Shown: positions 1-9,205 of the stretch, one piece after another
Layout: every line of letters begins with the position of its first letter
Position numbering within the stretch: position 1 is the stretch's first letter
Source: Pseudopyrenochaeta lycopersici
Taxonomy: Eukaryota > Ascomycota > Dothideomycetes > Pleosporales > Pseudopyrenochaetaceae
DNA: 64,000 nt
NCBI GenBank assembly: GCA_003313425.1
Contig: NHZP01000014.1
Coordinates: 868,001 to 932,000, forward strand
Direction of reading: 5' to 3'
Notes under the pieces: model-generated
Told to the model about the DNA's origin: nothing
Seen by the model: the letters and a program-made list of their open reading frames with translations, nothing else
Database searches by the model: none
Made by a program: the position numbers and the translations under genes

Positions 1-1360
1 CTTGCATTTCCATGACCTGCAGGAGGAGGAAGAGGTGTGCAAAGCCCAGCACGGCTTGGACCGAGGCCAGGGAGACGGTCAGAACCAGCGCCCAGTTGGC
101 GCGGACGACGACTTTCTCGATGATCTGGTGCGCGGTTCCAGCTGGAGGAACGTCGGGGTTTAATCTTGGGCGGGTTTCGCTAAACCCGAGCGTGGCGGCG
201 GTGGAACTTAGGCGGGTACTGACCAGCATGGTGTCGTAGCCGGGGGAGGCAGCGGTGCTAGTGGCCCAGCTCCAGCCAGCGTATGTGGTTGTTGTGCTGA
301 GGGCGTCGGAGATGATATCGGCCATCATTATAAATCTGGCTGGGGTGGTGGAGAACGTCAGGTTTGCAGATGACGGCGCCATGTCGACGGTCGAGATGTT
401 CCAGTTGCCGCTTGTGTCGGAGTTGAAGGTTGCAGTTCCTATCATTGCACCTAGCGTTGCGGTGCAGGACCAGACTGTTCCTGCCTGGGTCATCACCTGC
501 GCTAGTACTGTGCCATCGGGTTGAATGTTCAGGGTGATGTTGTTGTCGGCATTCCAAATGTATCCTGAAGGCTTCGGGGGCATAATATACTTGTGGTCAG
601 AGCATTGGACATGAGAAACCAGTGCTGATCCATTCTTGGTGACATATCCAGTATATCCGGCGGATCCTGCCAGTACCAACGCCGGGATGGTGGGCATGAT
701 ATACTGCACTTTTTGCAAACCAGTCGCATCGCTTATGTTGGCCACCATGTACGGCCAGGCTGTCTGGTTTGGATTTTGACCACTACAGATGCTAGTGGTC
801 ACGTTGTAAATGATGGCGCCGGCATACGCTGTGCCTCGGATGCCGCTGGTGATATTAACGGGGTCGATGAGCGTTGCATCTGACCCTGTGATATCTTTAG
901 AGACTTCAACAAACTCAGTACTCAAAGTCTTCTTGATCACGGACGACATCAGCAATGCGACTGCGGCAAATGTTACCCGATAGAACCAACCCCATCTGTT
1001 AGTCAGAGCCTTGGTCAAAGGTCCTCGCAGCGCGATGTCCATCGTGTTCAGCCAGTCCAGCGAAAGTGAGTTTCCGCTGACGGCATCTTTGGCGACGTTC
1101 TGGAGCGCCGCCGTCTTGCATTCTGCAACCAGCGCGCCGGAGAGAAAGCTAAGAATGACTCCGATAATGGCCAGCACGCTGGTTAGCGTCTCTGCGTTGC
1201 CGTCAAATTGGTCTCCATGCTTATTCAGCAAATATCCGCCGTATCCTGCAATGCCGACGTATAAAATTGTGATGATGAATAAAGCGCATCGATCGGAGGA
1301 GGTAGTGGGTAGTTTATGCGATCGCGCTAAGTTAACCGGAACGACAGCTTGGCCAGCCAT
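1..1360 (-). CDS. Fungal multi-pass membrane protein of unknown function, 3' end outside the window
   Basis: One reading frame is open from the ATG at 1360 to the left edge, about 453 codons without a stop, so the gene is partial and appears intronless here. The product has hydrophobic segments near residues 26-44 and 60-80, a third near 128-145, then a long region rich in Asn-X-Ser/Thr sites (probably lumenal or extracellular), and a further hydrophobic segment near 425-448 just before the edge. No catalytic motif or named family was recognised. The start is the first ATG in the frame and the only one before the first hydrophobic segment. Base composition is normal for the window and there is no sign of RIP, so I regard it as a living gene. 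The upstream 380 bp hold a CA microsatellite. Confidence 0.75.
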   Translation of the reverse strand, partial: MAGQAVVPVNLARSHKLPTTSSDRCALFIITILYVGIAGYGGYLLNKHGDQFDGNAETLTSVLAIIGVILSFLSGALVAECKTAALQNVAKDAVSGNSLSLDWLNTMDIALRGPLTKALTNRWGWFYRVTFAAVALLMSSVIKKTLSTEFVEVSKDITGSDATLIDPVNITSGIRGTAYAGAIIYNVTTSICSGQNPNQTAWPYMVANISDATGLQKVQYIMPTIPALVLAGSAGYTGYVTKNGSALVSHVQCSDHKYIMPPKPSGYIWNADNNITLNIQPDGTVLAQVMTQAGTVWSCTATLGAMIGTATFNSDTSGNWNISTVDMAPSSANLTFSTTPARFIMMADIISDALSTTTTYAGWSWATSTAASPGYDTMLVSTRLSSTAATLGFSETRPRLNPDVPPAGTAHQIIEKVVVRANWALVLTVSLASVQAVLGFAHLFLLLQVMEMQ

Positions 1361-1643
1361 GAAGCTCAGGTTCTAGCTGATGATGTCCACTGATGTGAAA
1401 TGGATGTTCAACGTGAAAGGGCGAAGAGTTAGTGACGAAGTAAAAGTAGCAGGGACTGAGCAAGGGCCGAATTTTCCTTTCTTTGTGCCGCCAACTGCAA
1501 CTTACCGTCACTTTAAGCGACTGAGCTGAGCGGCTGAAGCATCGTTCTTTCGCAACACCTGCTGTAGGCTGGCGGACAGAGCTAACGTATGAGCTGCAGT
1601 CTGTGCGTTTGGGTTGCAGGGCGGCGCTTGCAGCCCATTGGCT

Positions 1644-1678
<35 letters not shown>

Positions 1679-1741
1679 TACGATCCTGCCAGTTACTACA
1701 GGGCAAGCTCAAGAAAGGAATCCGTCATGTGACTTAGCGCC
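1361..1741. other. Intergenic, upstream of the membrane-protein gene; CA microsatellite
   Basis: No coding region is recognised. The stretch holds the upstream region of the minus-strand membrane-protein gene and an uninterrupted (AC)n tract at about 1644-1670. Confidence 0.6.
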
Positions 1742-1866
1742 TACTACAGTCGCTAGCGAATTCGGCTTCACTCTTGCACGCAGCTACAACACCGTTTTGC
1801 GCCTCTCGCCCCGCACGACTCTTGTCTTTAGCTTAGTCATTTCTGTCAGCCACAGTGACAATGATA

Positions 1867-1998
1867 CAAGGGGGGTGCAAGAAAGGACGGATAGGTGGGT
1901 CTGCGAATCTTCTCCATAAATCGACAAGAATCGACCACTTTCCATACAAAATTTGTCTGTGCGCTAGGCCCACATGTCCGTCCTTTCTTGCACCCCCT
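1867..1998. mobile_element. 132-bp foldback (MITE-like) insertion in the left arm
   Basis: The sequence beginning AAGGGGGGTGCAAGAAAGGA near 1869 recurs in reverse complement ending near 1998, giving arms of about 30 bp around a roughly 75-bp centre. TA dinucleotides flank at 1865-1866 and 1999-2000. The right arm of the surrounding inverted repeat lacks this insert, which supports a secondary insertion. Confidence 0.55.
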
Positions 1999-2199
1999 TA
2001 TCCCATGCACCGCCAAGATCGCCCTTGCACGGACCATATGAGGATAGCCAATCGGATGAATTTCTCCGAACCGACAGAACACCAAGAATTATGCTTCGGT
2101 AGGGTAACTTTGTATGGCAGATTCATTTCTAGGGGTATTAAGATAGTTTTACATAATACTTAAGCTTGCTTTTGTGTCCGTCGATTTGATTGTTTAATG

Positions 2200-4181
2200 C
2201 CTGCGGAGATGCTCCTCCCAGCACTCAGCATTAACTTCTAGCCTACACAGAGGCGTCCTGCAACTCTAACAGCCATATTGAGTACGTAGAGGACGCTGAG
2301 ATCCATAAGATAGGCGTGAATTGCCTGTAACTTAACCCAGAGGTGTGCGAGATAGGAGTTTCTTATGCAGCGTACGCCTAGCTTCAGCATAAGCTATATA
2401 ACTTTTACCCTCCACAAACAGCTTTATAGACGTATAAAAGCTCTTGTTAGCGCTCTCTCTAGTAACAGCAACCTTGTTAAGTCTCTAACGTTTGTTTAAT
2501 CCTTAAGTAGGGCGGCCACCGCGCTCGAACAGCTACTTAATAAGCTTATATAGAAACTTCTTATAGCCGCTACGTTTAGCAGACTGGGTAGAGAAGTACA
2601 AGGATAGCCTGTAACAGTTGTTAAGCGTTAGATCTAGCAGGAAGTACTATAGAGGTTGCCAGGTACGCTAGCAGACCTACTAAACTAAGTAGTAGCTTTT
2701 TACTTAATTAAAGTAATTAACCTCGCTCTTGTAGTAATTATAGTTGTCTATTATCTAAGGGATGCCTAGTAACTTTATAGGCTCGTTGCTAAAGGCTTTC
2801 TTAAAGATCTTCTTATTATTTTAGGCTATCTTAGAGCGTCAGCGTTACTTTATAATAAGCTGCGTCGCTGTAGCAAATATTATTAGCGGAAGCTTAGTAT
2901 AGTAGAGAGGCAAGAAACTCACGCTCTGCGATAGTACTAGCAAAAAGGACGACCTAATTGTCTCTCCAAGCAGCTTAGAGGACTTACTAACTTTATAAAA
3001 GGGCCTAGTAAGTGTCTCCCTACTCTAGCTTACGCGTATGCTAAGTCTTAAGCTTTATAAGGTCGCTATTAAAGCGCTCTTTTTACAGCTTTGCCCTCGC
3101 CTAAGTACTAACAGCTGGAGCTTCTGCTAGAAGTTCAGCCTCAGCTGTCGCCTTAAATCTCTCCTCTGTCGCTATCTTTGTCGTCCTAACTATCCCAGCG
3201 CAGCCTACGCCTTTAGATCTAAGGTATTCGAGCAAAGGTATTCGAGCATAGGTATAGTATTAAAGAGATTGTCGTCCCACATAATGTGGAGATTCGGCGG
3301 GAAAAGGCGACAGCTAGCAGCGTCTACGGCGAGTACAAGAGTAACAGGGACTGACTCTGTAGGAGTAAAAGCTGGCGCGTCAGCAGGTAAGTTAAGTAAA
3401 TTGACAGGCCCTCGTCCTTTAGCATGAAATAACCAGTTTAGTATTACTCCGTCGTTAGCTTAACACCAGATTTTGAACCCCTCTGGAGTTGGCTCTGTCT
3501 TAATCATTACTGTACAAGCTCGCTCGCGCGTCCAGTAAATCTCGCGATAGCCTCATCAACACAGAGGTGGACTCCAGGTGTCCAATACTTAAAGGAGCGC
3601 TCGCGGAGCGTCTCTGAGAGATCCCATATACAGCCAAAGGGCGACTTAAAGCTCTGATTAACTTCTGTACAGTACAGGTATTGGTTAAGCTGCTCCCATC
3701 GCTCCTTCGCCATGTAGCGATTAATCTTATGCTGAGGCGCTGTACTATGAAGTTTTTGCTAGTATTTAACGAGTAAGGGCTCCCTATAGACTCCTATATA
3801 AACAAGGATTATAAAGTACGTATACAGTTTACTTAAAGACGTAGGTTTTCACCTCCAGTGGGCTGGCGTTAGTAGTGCGTCAGCTTAAAGCTTCTCAGCG
3901 TGCTGATTTGTATAGTATATGATCTGATCAAGGACATCTGCGTCAAAAAATAGGCCGGAAAAAGTAATAGGAGAGTTAACGTCTACACCTTCAGGTAAGA
4001 GAGAGCGTCTAAAAGTATGTAGGTTACTAATTCTAAGCAGTTGCCAGGTAGGTAGTGGCGTTAACGAAAGATCAGGAAAATCTCTAGCTTTTTTACTATA
4101 CTTCGTATATTTTACGAAATCAGTATTATTACTTAATAGCGCTGCACGTTTTAGCATAGTTGCATGTGCGAGAGATTTCAA
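2200..4181 (-). pseudogene. piggyBac-like (DDE_Tnp_1_7) transposase relic
   Basis: Two open islands on the minus strand carry the family signature. At 4181-3885 the segment ending in a TFSGLFF...IIYYTNQHA block resembles the N-terminal part of DDE_Tnp_1_7 transposases. At 3713-3507 the segment holds W.Q..QYL and PGVHLCVDEAIARFTGR, close to the family's catalytic PG..L.VDEA...F.GR block. The order along the minus strand is the expected one. The remaining sequence down to about 2200 is broken by many TAA/TAG codons and is AT-rich, consistent with RIP. Transposition of its own is impossible in this state. The 3' limit is approximate. Confidence 0.65.
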
Positions 4182-4524
4182 AAAAGGCGTGTTTTAGCTG
4201 GTAAACAAAAATTGCCGTCATCACGATAAACATTTAGTGTTTCAATGCATTTAGATCTGATTGGCTATCAAAAGGTGGCCCGTGCCAGGGCGATGTTGGC
4301 GGTGCATGGGATAAGCTTTGTCGGAGGTACGTCGTGGCGCAGGTCCAGGTAGGATACTGAGCTAGAGCTAATGGAGGATCGCCTTGGCTAAGCGCGACAA
4401 GGATGGTGCGGGGTCAGACGCGCGAAACGGTGTTGCAGCTGCGTGCAGGGGGTGAAGCCGAATTCGCTAGCGACTGTAATAAGAAAGAAAGGGGCACCTT
4501 AGTCAAGAGCTTAGGCAGAGCGTG

Positions 4525-4704
4525 TATGGCAAAATGCATGGGAGGAGTTAGAACAGTGGCGGATTCAGGCTTGGATTGAGAGGATTGAACGGCATATCCA
4601 GGAGATTCTTCGCCTCGAAGGTGGTAATGAGTATAGAGAGGGTAAGGCTGAGAAGGTGCGACGGTTTCAAGCTCCTATAGTAGATGAATGGGTTGATATT
4701 GAAT
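4525..4704 (+). pseudogene. C-terminal remnant of a Tc1/DDE_3-type transposase
   Basis: A short plus-strand frame reads WEELEQWRIQAWIERI followed by RHIQEILRLEGGNEYREG, which resembles the C-terminal block of fungal Tc1-type (DDE_3) transposases, where WEE...IQ.WI.RI.RHI..I...EGGNEY.EG is common. It stops at about 4704. No catalytic core is found upstream, because the sequence joins the inverted-repeat arm ending at 4480. I read it as a truncated copy. The family assignment rests on recall of this motif. Confidence 0.5.
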
Positions 4705-4828
4705 AAAGATGTCTGGTACGGATGAATTTGGTGGCGCTTATGGCTTACGCCACTGTGCACGGTCCAGGAAAAGACTTTTGAAAGGCACCTCCGTACCACA
4801 GAACTAGTGGATCCTTCCTCTGTCAGAC

Positions 4829-5016
4829 CCCACTCGCTTATAAGCGAGTGGGCGTCCATTCATCCGGCGACTCAGAGCGCTTGAAGTGGCGGTCAATAAA
4901 GTAAACTTTCCCAGCGACCCGCGGTCGCATTCCCACAATGTAGGCGATTTTGAGTTTGCTAGAAGAGTCAACATCCCTTTCGTGCTTGAAAGGGTCCATT
5001 CATCCAGCGACTCAAC
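4829..5016. repeat. Pair of hairpin-plus-tail repeats
   Basis: A perfect 24-nt palindrome (CCCACTCGCTTA and its complement) at 4829-4852 is followed directly by GTCCATTCATCCGGCGACTCA. A second hairpin of different sequence (CCCTTTC...GAAAGGG) at 4975-4994 is followed by nearly the same tail, GTCCATTCATCCAGCGACTCA. The two units are about 143 bp apart. Confidence 0.6.
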
Positions 5017-5272
5017 CTCACTAGCCTAGTCTGTAAACATGCAAGTGTAGGCTTGAGAAACTAGTCGAGTGTAGCAGTATCGAGAACCGAATCACATTCT
5101 GATTCTCCAGCTGTCCAGTCAGCCAAAACGACGCACGCGTTGCCTAGCTGTCGGAGGCTCCCCTGTAGGTGTACAATACAGAATAGTTACGCTTTAAATC
5201 CTCCGCATTGTTGCCGCGATTTCAACTCTTTTCGATATTAGAGAGTCTTATGTAGTCGTCTTCACTTACATA

Positions 5273-5815
5273 TCAGTAACTCCTTAAGCGAGCTAGTATC
5301 TGACAAGCAAAAGTCGTAGCTCCTACGAAGCTTTCCACCCAACCCTGCACACTCGAACTTTGTAGTGCCTCGAAGAGCAGAGTGGCGCACCCATCAGCTT
5401 TCTGGTATCCAATCCTAGAGGCTGCCGAATTCGACTTCCTTTTCTTTTTCTGGTGGTTCTGGGCACAGGGCCATGGCGAAACGGTGCGCATTTGGCCTAG
5501 AATCTCAAGAGCATGATACAAGTATGAATTGTGGATGATTGTCGGTAGGGATATTACTATCTCGCTTGCACTTGCACCGGAATACACCCATTGTTGCACT
5601 TTACTGGTCAGCAGGGCTGGGAACTCCGGGGTGAAATTGTGATGGTCGAAGCGCACCTGGGCATTCTTTGCACGGGCCAAATGATCCACTGCAGCCAAGT
5701 AAGTTTGGTCGGCGCCGTGACTCGAGAGTGCTCGAAGCCGGGCTCGTTCAGCAACACTTCTAGAATGCGCAAACACCGACAACGTACGTCCCGTATTTAA
5801 AGTCGCCCGGTCCAC
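5273..5815 (-). CDS. Hypothetical 180-aa open frame
   Basis: An uninterrupted 180-codon frame on the minus strand ends at 5273. I recognise no domain; there is a Lys-rich patch (QKKKRKS) near residue 121-127 and no signal peptide. Its ATG lies only 39 bp from the ATG of the divergent PTH11-like gene, which leaves very little room for two promoters and argues for caution. It could be a real small gene, an exon of one, or chance. Confidence 0.25.
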   Translation of the reverse strand: MDRATLNTGRTLSVFAHSRSVAERARLRALSSHGADQTYLAAVDHLARAKNAQVRFDHHNFTPEFPALLTSKVQQWVYSGASASEIVISLPTIIHNSYLYHALEILGQMRTVSPWPCAQNHQKKKRKSNSAASRIGYQKADGCATLLFEALQSSSVQGWVESFVGATTFACQILARLRSY

Positions 5816-5854
5816 AATTAACCAATCTATCCGTCTCTTCGGGCGCTCGGAACT

Positions 5855-7297
5855 ATGGTTAATACGGCCCAGGTCGAAACATGGACCGAGTATGCCATCG
5901 GTGTCATCGTCATCCTTATCCGTATCTTCAGTCGTTGCCGCGTCATTGGCCGCAAATGGGACGGCGATGACTACATCATCATCATCGCTCTGGTATGTAC
6001 GCTCCGCACAACTCTGCTAGCTGCTCCATCAGTTAGTGCTCACCAAACCATGTGCAGCTTGCTTTCACTTCTTACTTTGTTCATATTGAAATTATTGGTC
6101 AGTCAAGCCGCCCCAAAACGCTGTTTCGAAACGAATTCCATGGCTAAAACTTCCCCAAAAAAGGCCGCAATGGCGTGAACATCGGGTTGACCGACGAGCA
6201 GCGCGCCCAGTTCACCCAAGAAACCATCAGACATCTCATCCTAGGCTCGAAGCTGCTAGTTTCTGGCTGGATCAGCTGGGCCGTGCTGATTTGGTCGCTT
6301 AAAGCCTGCATGCTCTTCTTCTACGCCCGGCTCACGTCAGTATCCAGCGTCATTCTTACGGTTTATTCCCACAATATATGACTGAAGATAATATCCAGAC
6401 GTGGCGTGTGGCAGCGCAAACTAGTCGTAGCAACAGCGATCATCACTACAATAACCTTCGTCACCCTTGTGTTTGTCATTCTTTTTCATTGCCATCCGCT
6501 TCATCTACAATGGCAAATCCGGCCTGACCCGGGAAGTACGGCGTCTAACCCTGCCACACCCATCTCAATCTCAAATTAACTTATTCTTAGGAGCCTGCTC
6601 GCTACAATCTGCTAATCATATCTCATACGCCGTGCTGAATATCCTTACCGATGTACTGCTACTGCTCATTCCCCTCCCAATTATCTGGACGATTATTAAG
6701 CTGGACACAAAGAGGTATAAATCTGTCTAGGGTGTGCTCTAAGCATGAGCAGCCATCTAACTCCTATCAGGAAAATTGGACTATGTGTTATGTTCTCATC
6801 GGGTATTTTCCTTATCATCGCAACAATCTTGCGGACTATCAACGCGCAGGGCAATGCAGGCCAGAATGCCGTGGCGATCCTCTGGAGTAACAGAGAAGCT
6901 GTAAGTCTCTACAACTTAGTCCACCATAGTCGCACTCATGGGCACCGCCTCTAATGCAATATGTCACTAGATGATCGCTGTTATCACCATAAATATCCCC
7001 GCACTTCGGCCGCTCGCAAGCACGCGCTTCTGGCGTCGCGGCGGCTATTCCTCCCATGGTTATTCTCTTCGCGGCTACTCTTCCCACGGCCAATCTGGCT
7101 TCGCGCGTAGCGGCGCACCGCAAAATGATTCACAGAGCGCTTTGCGGGGAGACATCCTCGACGACGAGCTGGTGAAGCAGGCCATCGCCACCGAAGAAGG
7201 GCAACACGAAATTCACGCTTTAACAACCATCACTGTTGAGAGCAAGGACGTCGAAGCGGTGCCGGAAACCACCAAAAATGCATTTACGGTGTTGTAG
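5855..7297 (+). CDS. PTH11-like rhodopsin-domain integral membrane protein (exon 1/2 join unresolved)
   Basis: Exon pieces in order show the fungal rhodopsin-type fold of PTH11-like proteins. They are RIFSRCRVIGRKWDGDDY (5915-5990), GVNIGLTDEQRAQF followed by the helix KACMLFFYARLT (6175-6335), a helix ending in the PDPG motif (about 6400-6530), ACSLQSANHISYAVLN with TDVLLLLIPLPIIW (6595-6715), IGLCVMFSSGIFLIIATILRT (6778-6900) and a hydrophilic tail from 6971 to the stop at 7297. Five introns are implied, with GT donors at 5993 or 5997, about 6336, about 6532, 6716 and 6901. Such proteins sit in the plasma membrane; some sense surfaces or carbon sources. Oddly, the helix expected between the DDY block and the G.GRN block cannot be recovered from 5993-6163, so the gene may be damaged there. 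Confidence 0.7.
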
Positions 7298-7364
7298 GAA
7301 ATGTCAAACCGAGCATGCTACGTGAACCACCTACCCGGTGGTCTCATCCTTGACGTTGTTCAGG

Positions 7365-7387
7365 CCACCTCGCTATAATCGAGGTGG
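7365..7387. repeat. Small hairpin at the 3' side of the PTH11-like gene
   Basis: CCACCTCG and CGAGGTGG flank a 7-nt loop. It lies about 70 bp beyond the stop codon and could be part of the 3' UTR or of the adjoining transposon edge. Confidence 0.4.
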
Positions 7388-7493
7388 CGTATGCTCAATG
7401 CGACAGCAAGCTGAATGCGACAGTTCACTATGTGGGAGATATGAATATTTTGCCAAGATGTAGCTACTGTTTGTATTTCTAAGGAGCCTGTAT

Positions 7494-8980
7494 TTAAGAA
7501 GCTTGACTTGCCTGCTTAGCAATCTTTCGTCTTTCGCGTATTCTGAACTTCTGAACCCTATTATTTGCCTGCTGCTCATATAGCTTCTTCTGAGCGCTGA
7601 CAACGCGCATGAATTGAGGTATTACCATGCTGTACATAATAAGCCTTTTAACCTTTTGGTCGATGGTGAATTCCTGGCGAGATACCTTCTCGTTAAAGGC
7701 CATATTCGCAACCTCCCTATCAATATCCTGTGCGTAGACAACGCCACCCTTTTGAACCTGCTGACCTCCGCGTGAGTTCCTGGCTTTTTGATTCCGCTGC
7801 GCGACTAGGGCATCCATAGCGGAGCTGGTGAAGCGGTCATCAACCAGATTAGTAGAGAGGACATGCCTAGTGAACTTTTCGACGTTCTGGCGGTTCTACT
7901 TGCGCGTAGGAGTGTCTAGTGGTGAAGCTGAAGAGCGAAGCATATCTTGAATTGCTTGAGCTTGCTCCTTAAGCTTAGGGTGCGTGTCTGGTGAACTCCA
8001 AATGTCTCCGAGTGAAGTCTCTTCAACGGGAAGCCACTCCTCCTGCTGACTAGATTGCTGAGGTGCTTGATCGATTTCAACCAGTGCTGGATCAACTCTA
8101 ATCTCGTCAAGAACGAGACGAGAGCAGAATGGGACCTAGCCGCAGCGCTTGAAGCCTGATCTAGTACTAGTAGGCGTAAGGGTAAGCTAACGGATATCTT
8201 CCAGGTTTGCGAGGAAGTTAGACTTATTGAACTCGCGAACGCCATGTCGTAGAGCGTAGCCAATAGCTTCAGAGTTCCAGTACTTCCATTGTTGAAATAT
8301 AATGACGTCAAGTGGTTCTAGGAAGTGGGTTGAATGTGGGGCAAGACGGAGAGGGACAATCTTCTCTCGCTCGCAATAAGTAATAAACTGGAGTGGGAGC
8401 CGTAACCATCAAGGATAAGCAGCCGGTATTCGCCCTTTTTCGTACGTCGAGTCATGAGATTGACGTGCTGGATCCACTGATGGAGAGGATGTCGTTGACG
8501 TAGCCAGATTCTGAATCCCAATAGCAACATTTCCTTCTTTTAGACCCTGGAACCAGCGCGCTTGAAGAACGACTCCCTTAATGACGATAAAGGGCGGAAT
8601 TGCTTTACCGCCAACTGAGATAGTCTCCACTACCGTAATATGCTCGGTATCGCCGTATGACCCGATGATATTCGAGAAGGTATTAAGCGGCTGGTTCGAT
8701 GGAACGATTACCCATTTACCGCGGCCAACTCCTACTCGGATTCCCGTCTCGTCCATATTCCAAATGTCGTCAGATTGGATCTTATACTCGTTAACGACGT
8801 TCTCGAATTTTGTGAAGAAGTCGTACACGCTTTCAACGTTCATTGCCTTCTGACGCTCAAGCTCCATCGATTTCTCCTTCCGCTTTATGAATTCCAAGTG
8901 CCTGCAGAGCATTATCCTATTCACCTTGCCCCGAGTTGTTTAGCGGCTCGCTCCTTGGCCCGTGCCTTCGTTTTCGCTTA
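7494..8980 (-). pseudogene. pogo/Tigger-type (DDE_1) transposase, frameshifted
   Basis: Reading leftwards, 8924-8560 gives a helix-turn-helix tail with RHLEFI and DFF..FENV followed by the DDE_1 block NMDETGIRVGVGRGKWV and then FIVIKGV; 8460-8380 gives the second catalytic block RLLILDGYGSHSS. A third frame at 8290-8190 continues with FQQWKYWNSEAIGYALRHGV, and 7817-7494 gives the basic C-terminal tail. The pieces lie in different frames, so at least two or three indels have broken the gene. Both catalytic Asp codons survive and stops are few, so this copy is less affected by RIP than the element at 29.1 kb. The N-terminal DNA-binding part is incomplete. Confidence 0.8.
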
Positions 8981-9025
8981 GGAGTCTTCTTTCGTTCCTC
9001 TCTCTTTTAGTAGCAGAGCAGGCGT

Positions 9026-9052
9026 GAGACGCGCGAGACGCGCGAGACGCGT
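9026..9052. repeat. Three tandem copies of a 9-bp unit
   Basis: GAGACGCGC is repeated three times (last copy ends in T), followed by scattered CACGTCGC-like words, upstream of the OrsD-type gene. Confidence 0.6.
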
Positions 9053-9205
9053 CACGCTACGTTCTGTCACGTCGCATTATGTAACGTCACGTCGCGTTGC
9101 GTTGTAGTTATCTACTTTTTTTGCTCTCTCTATTAGCTTAAGCTTGTTCTTGTTTCGTCTCCTCTTTTACATGTCTCTCCTCCTCCCCCTACCTGTTCTC
9201 TATAC

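Larger units (their letters stand above)
1742..4480. mobile_element. Region bounded by long imperfect inverted repeats, holding a piggyBac-like relic
   Basis: The stretch 1742-1835 is repeated in reverse complement at about 4400-4480 (shared core CGCTAGCGAATTCGGCTTCA). The stretch 2000-2060 is repeated in reverse complement at about 4256-4316 (GATTGGCTATC and GGCGGTGCATGGGATA). Similarity ends abruptly outside 1742 and 4480. The inner 2.2 kb is AT-rich with dense stops in all frames and carries piggyBac-type transposase remnants on the minus strand. The arms therefore look like long terminal inverted repeats of a dead element, or two inverted copies of a second repeat. No TTAA duplication, expected for piggyBac, was found at the outer edges, so the boundaries are uncertain. 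Confidence 0.5.
7396..9099 (-). mobile_element. pogo-like DNA transposon with degenerate bipartite ends
   Basis: Left end at 7396: CAATGCGAC, 9 bp, AATGCGAC. Right end read inward from 9099: CAACGCGAC, 12 bp, AATGCGAC. The duplicated terminal unit is in the style of pogo/Fot-type ends. The 1.7 kb between encodes a broken pogo-type transposase on the minus strand. No target-site duplication was settled. Confidence 0.5.

Noticed and set aside
4548..4859. 103-codon minus-strand frame
   Set aside because: It overlaps the plus-strand Tc1 remnant and the hairpin repeat, has no domain, and is best explained as antisense chance.
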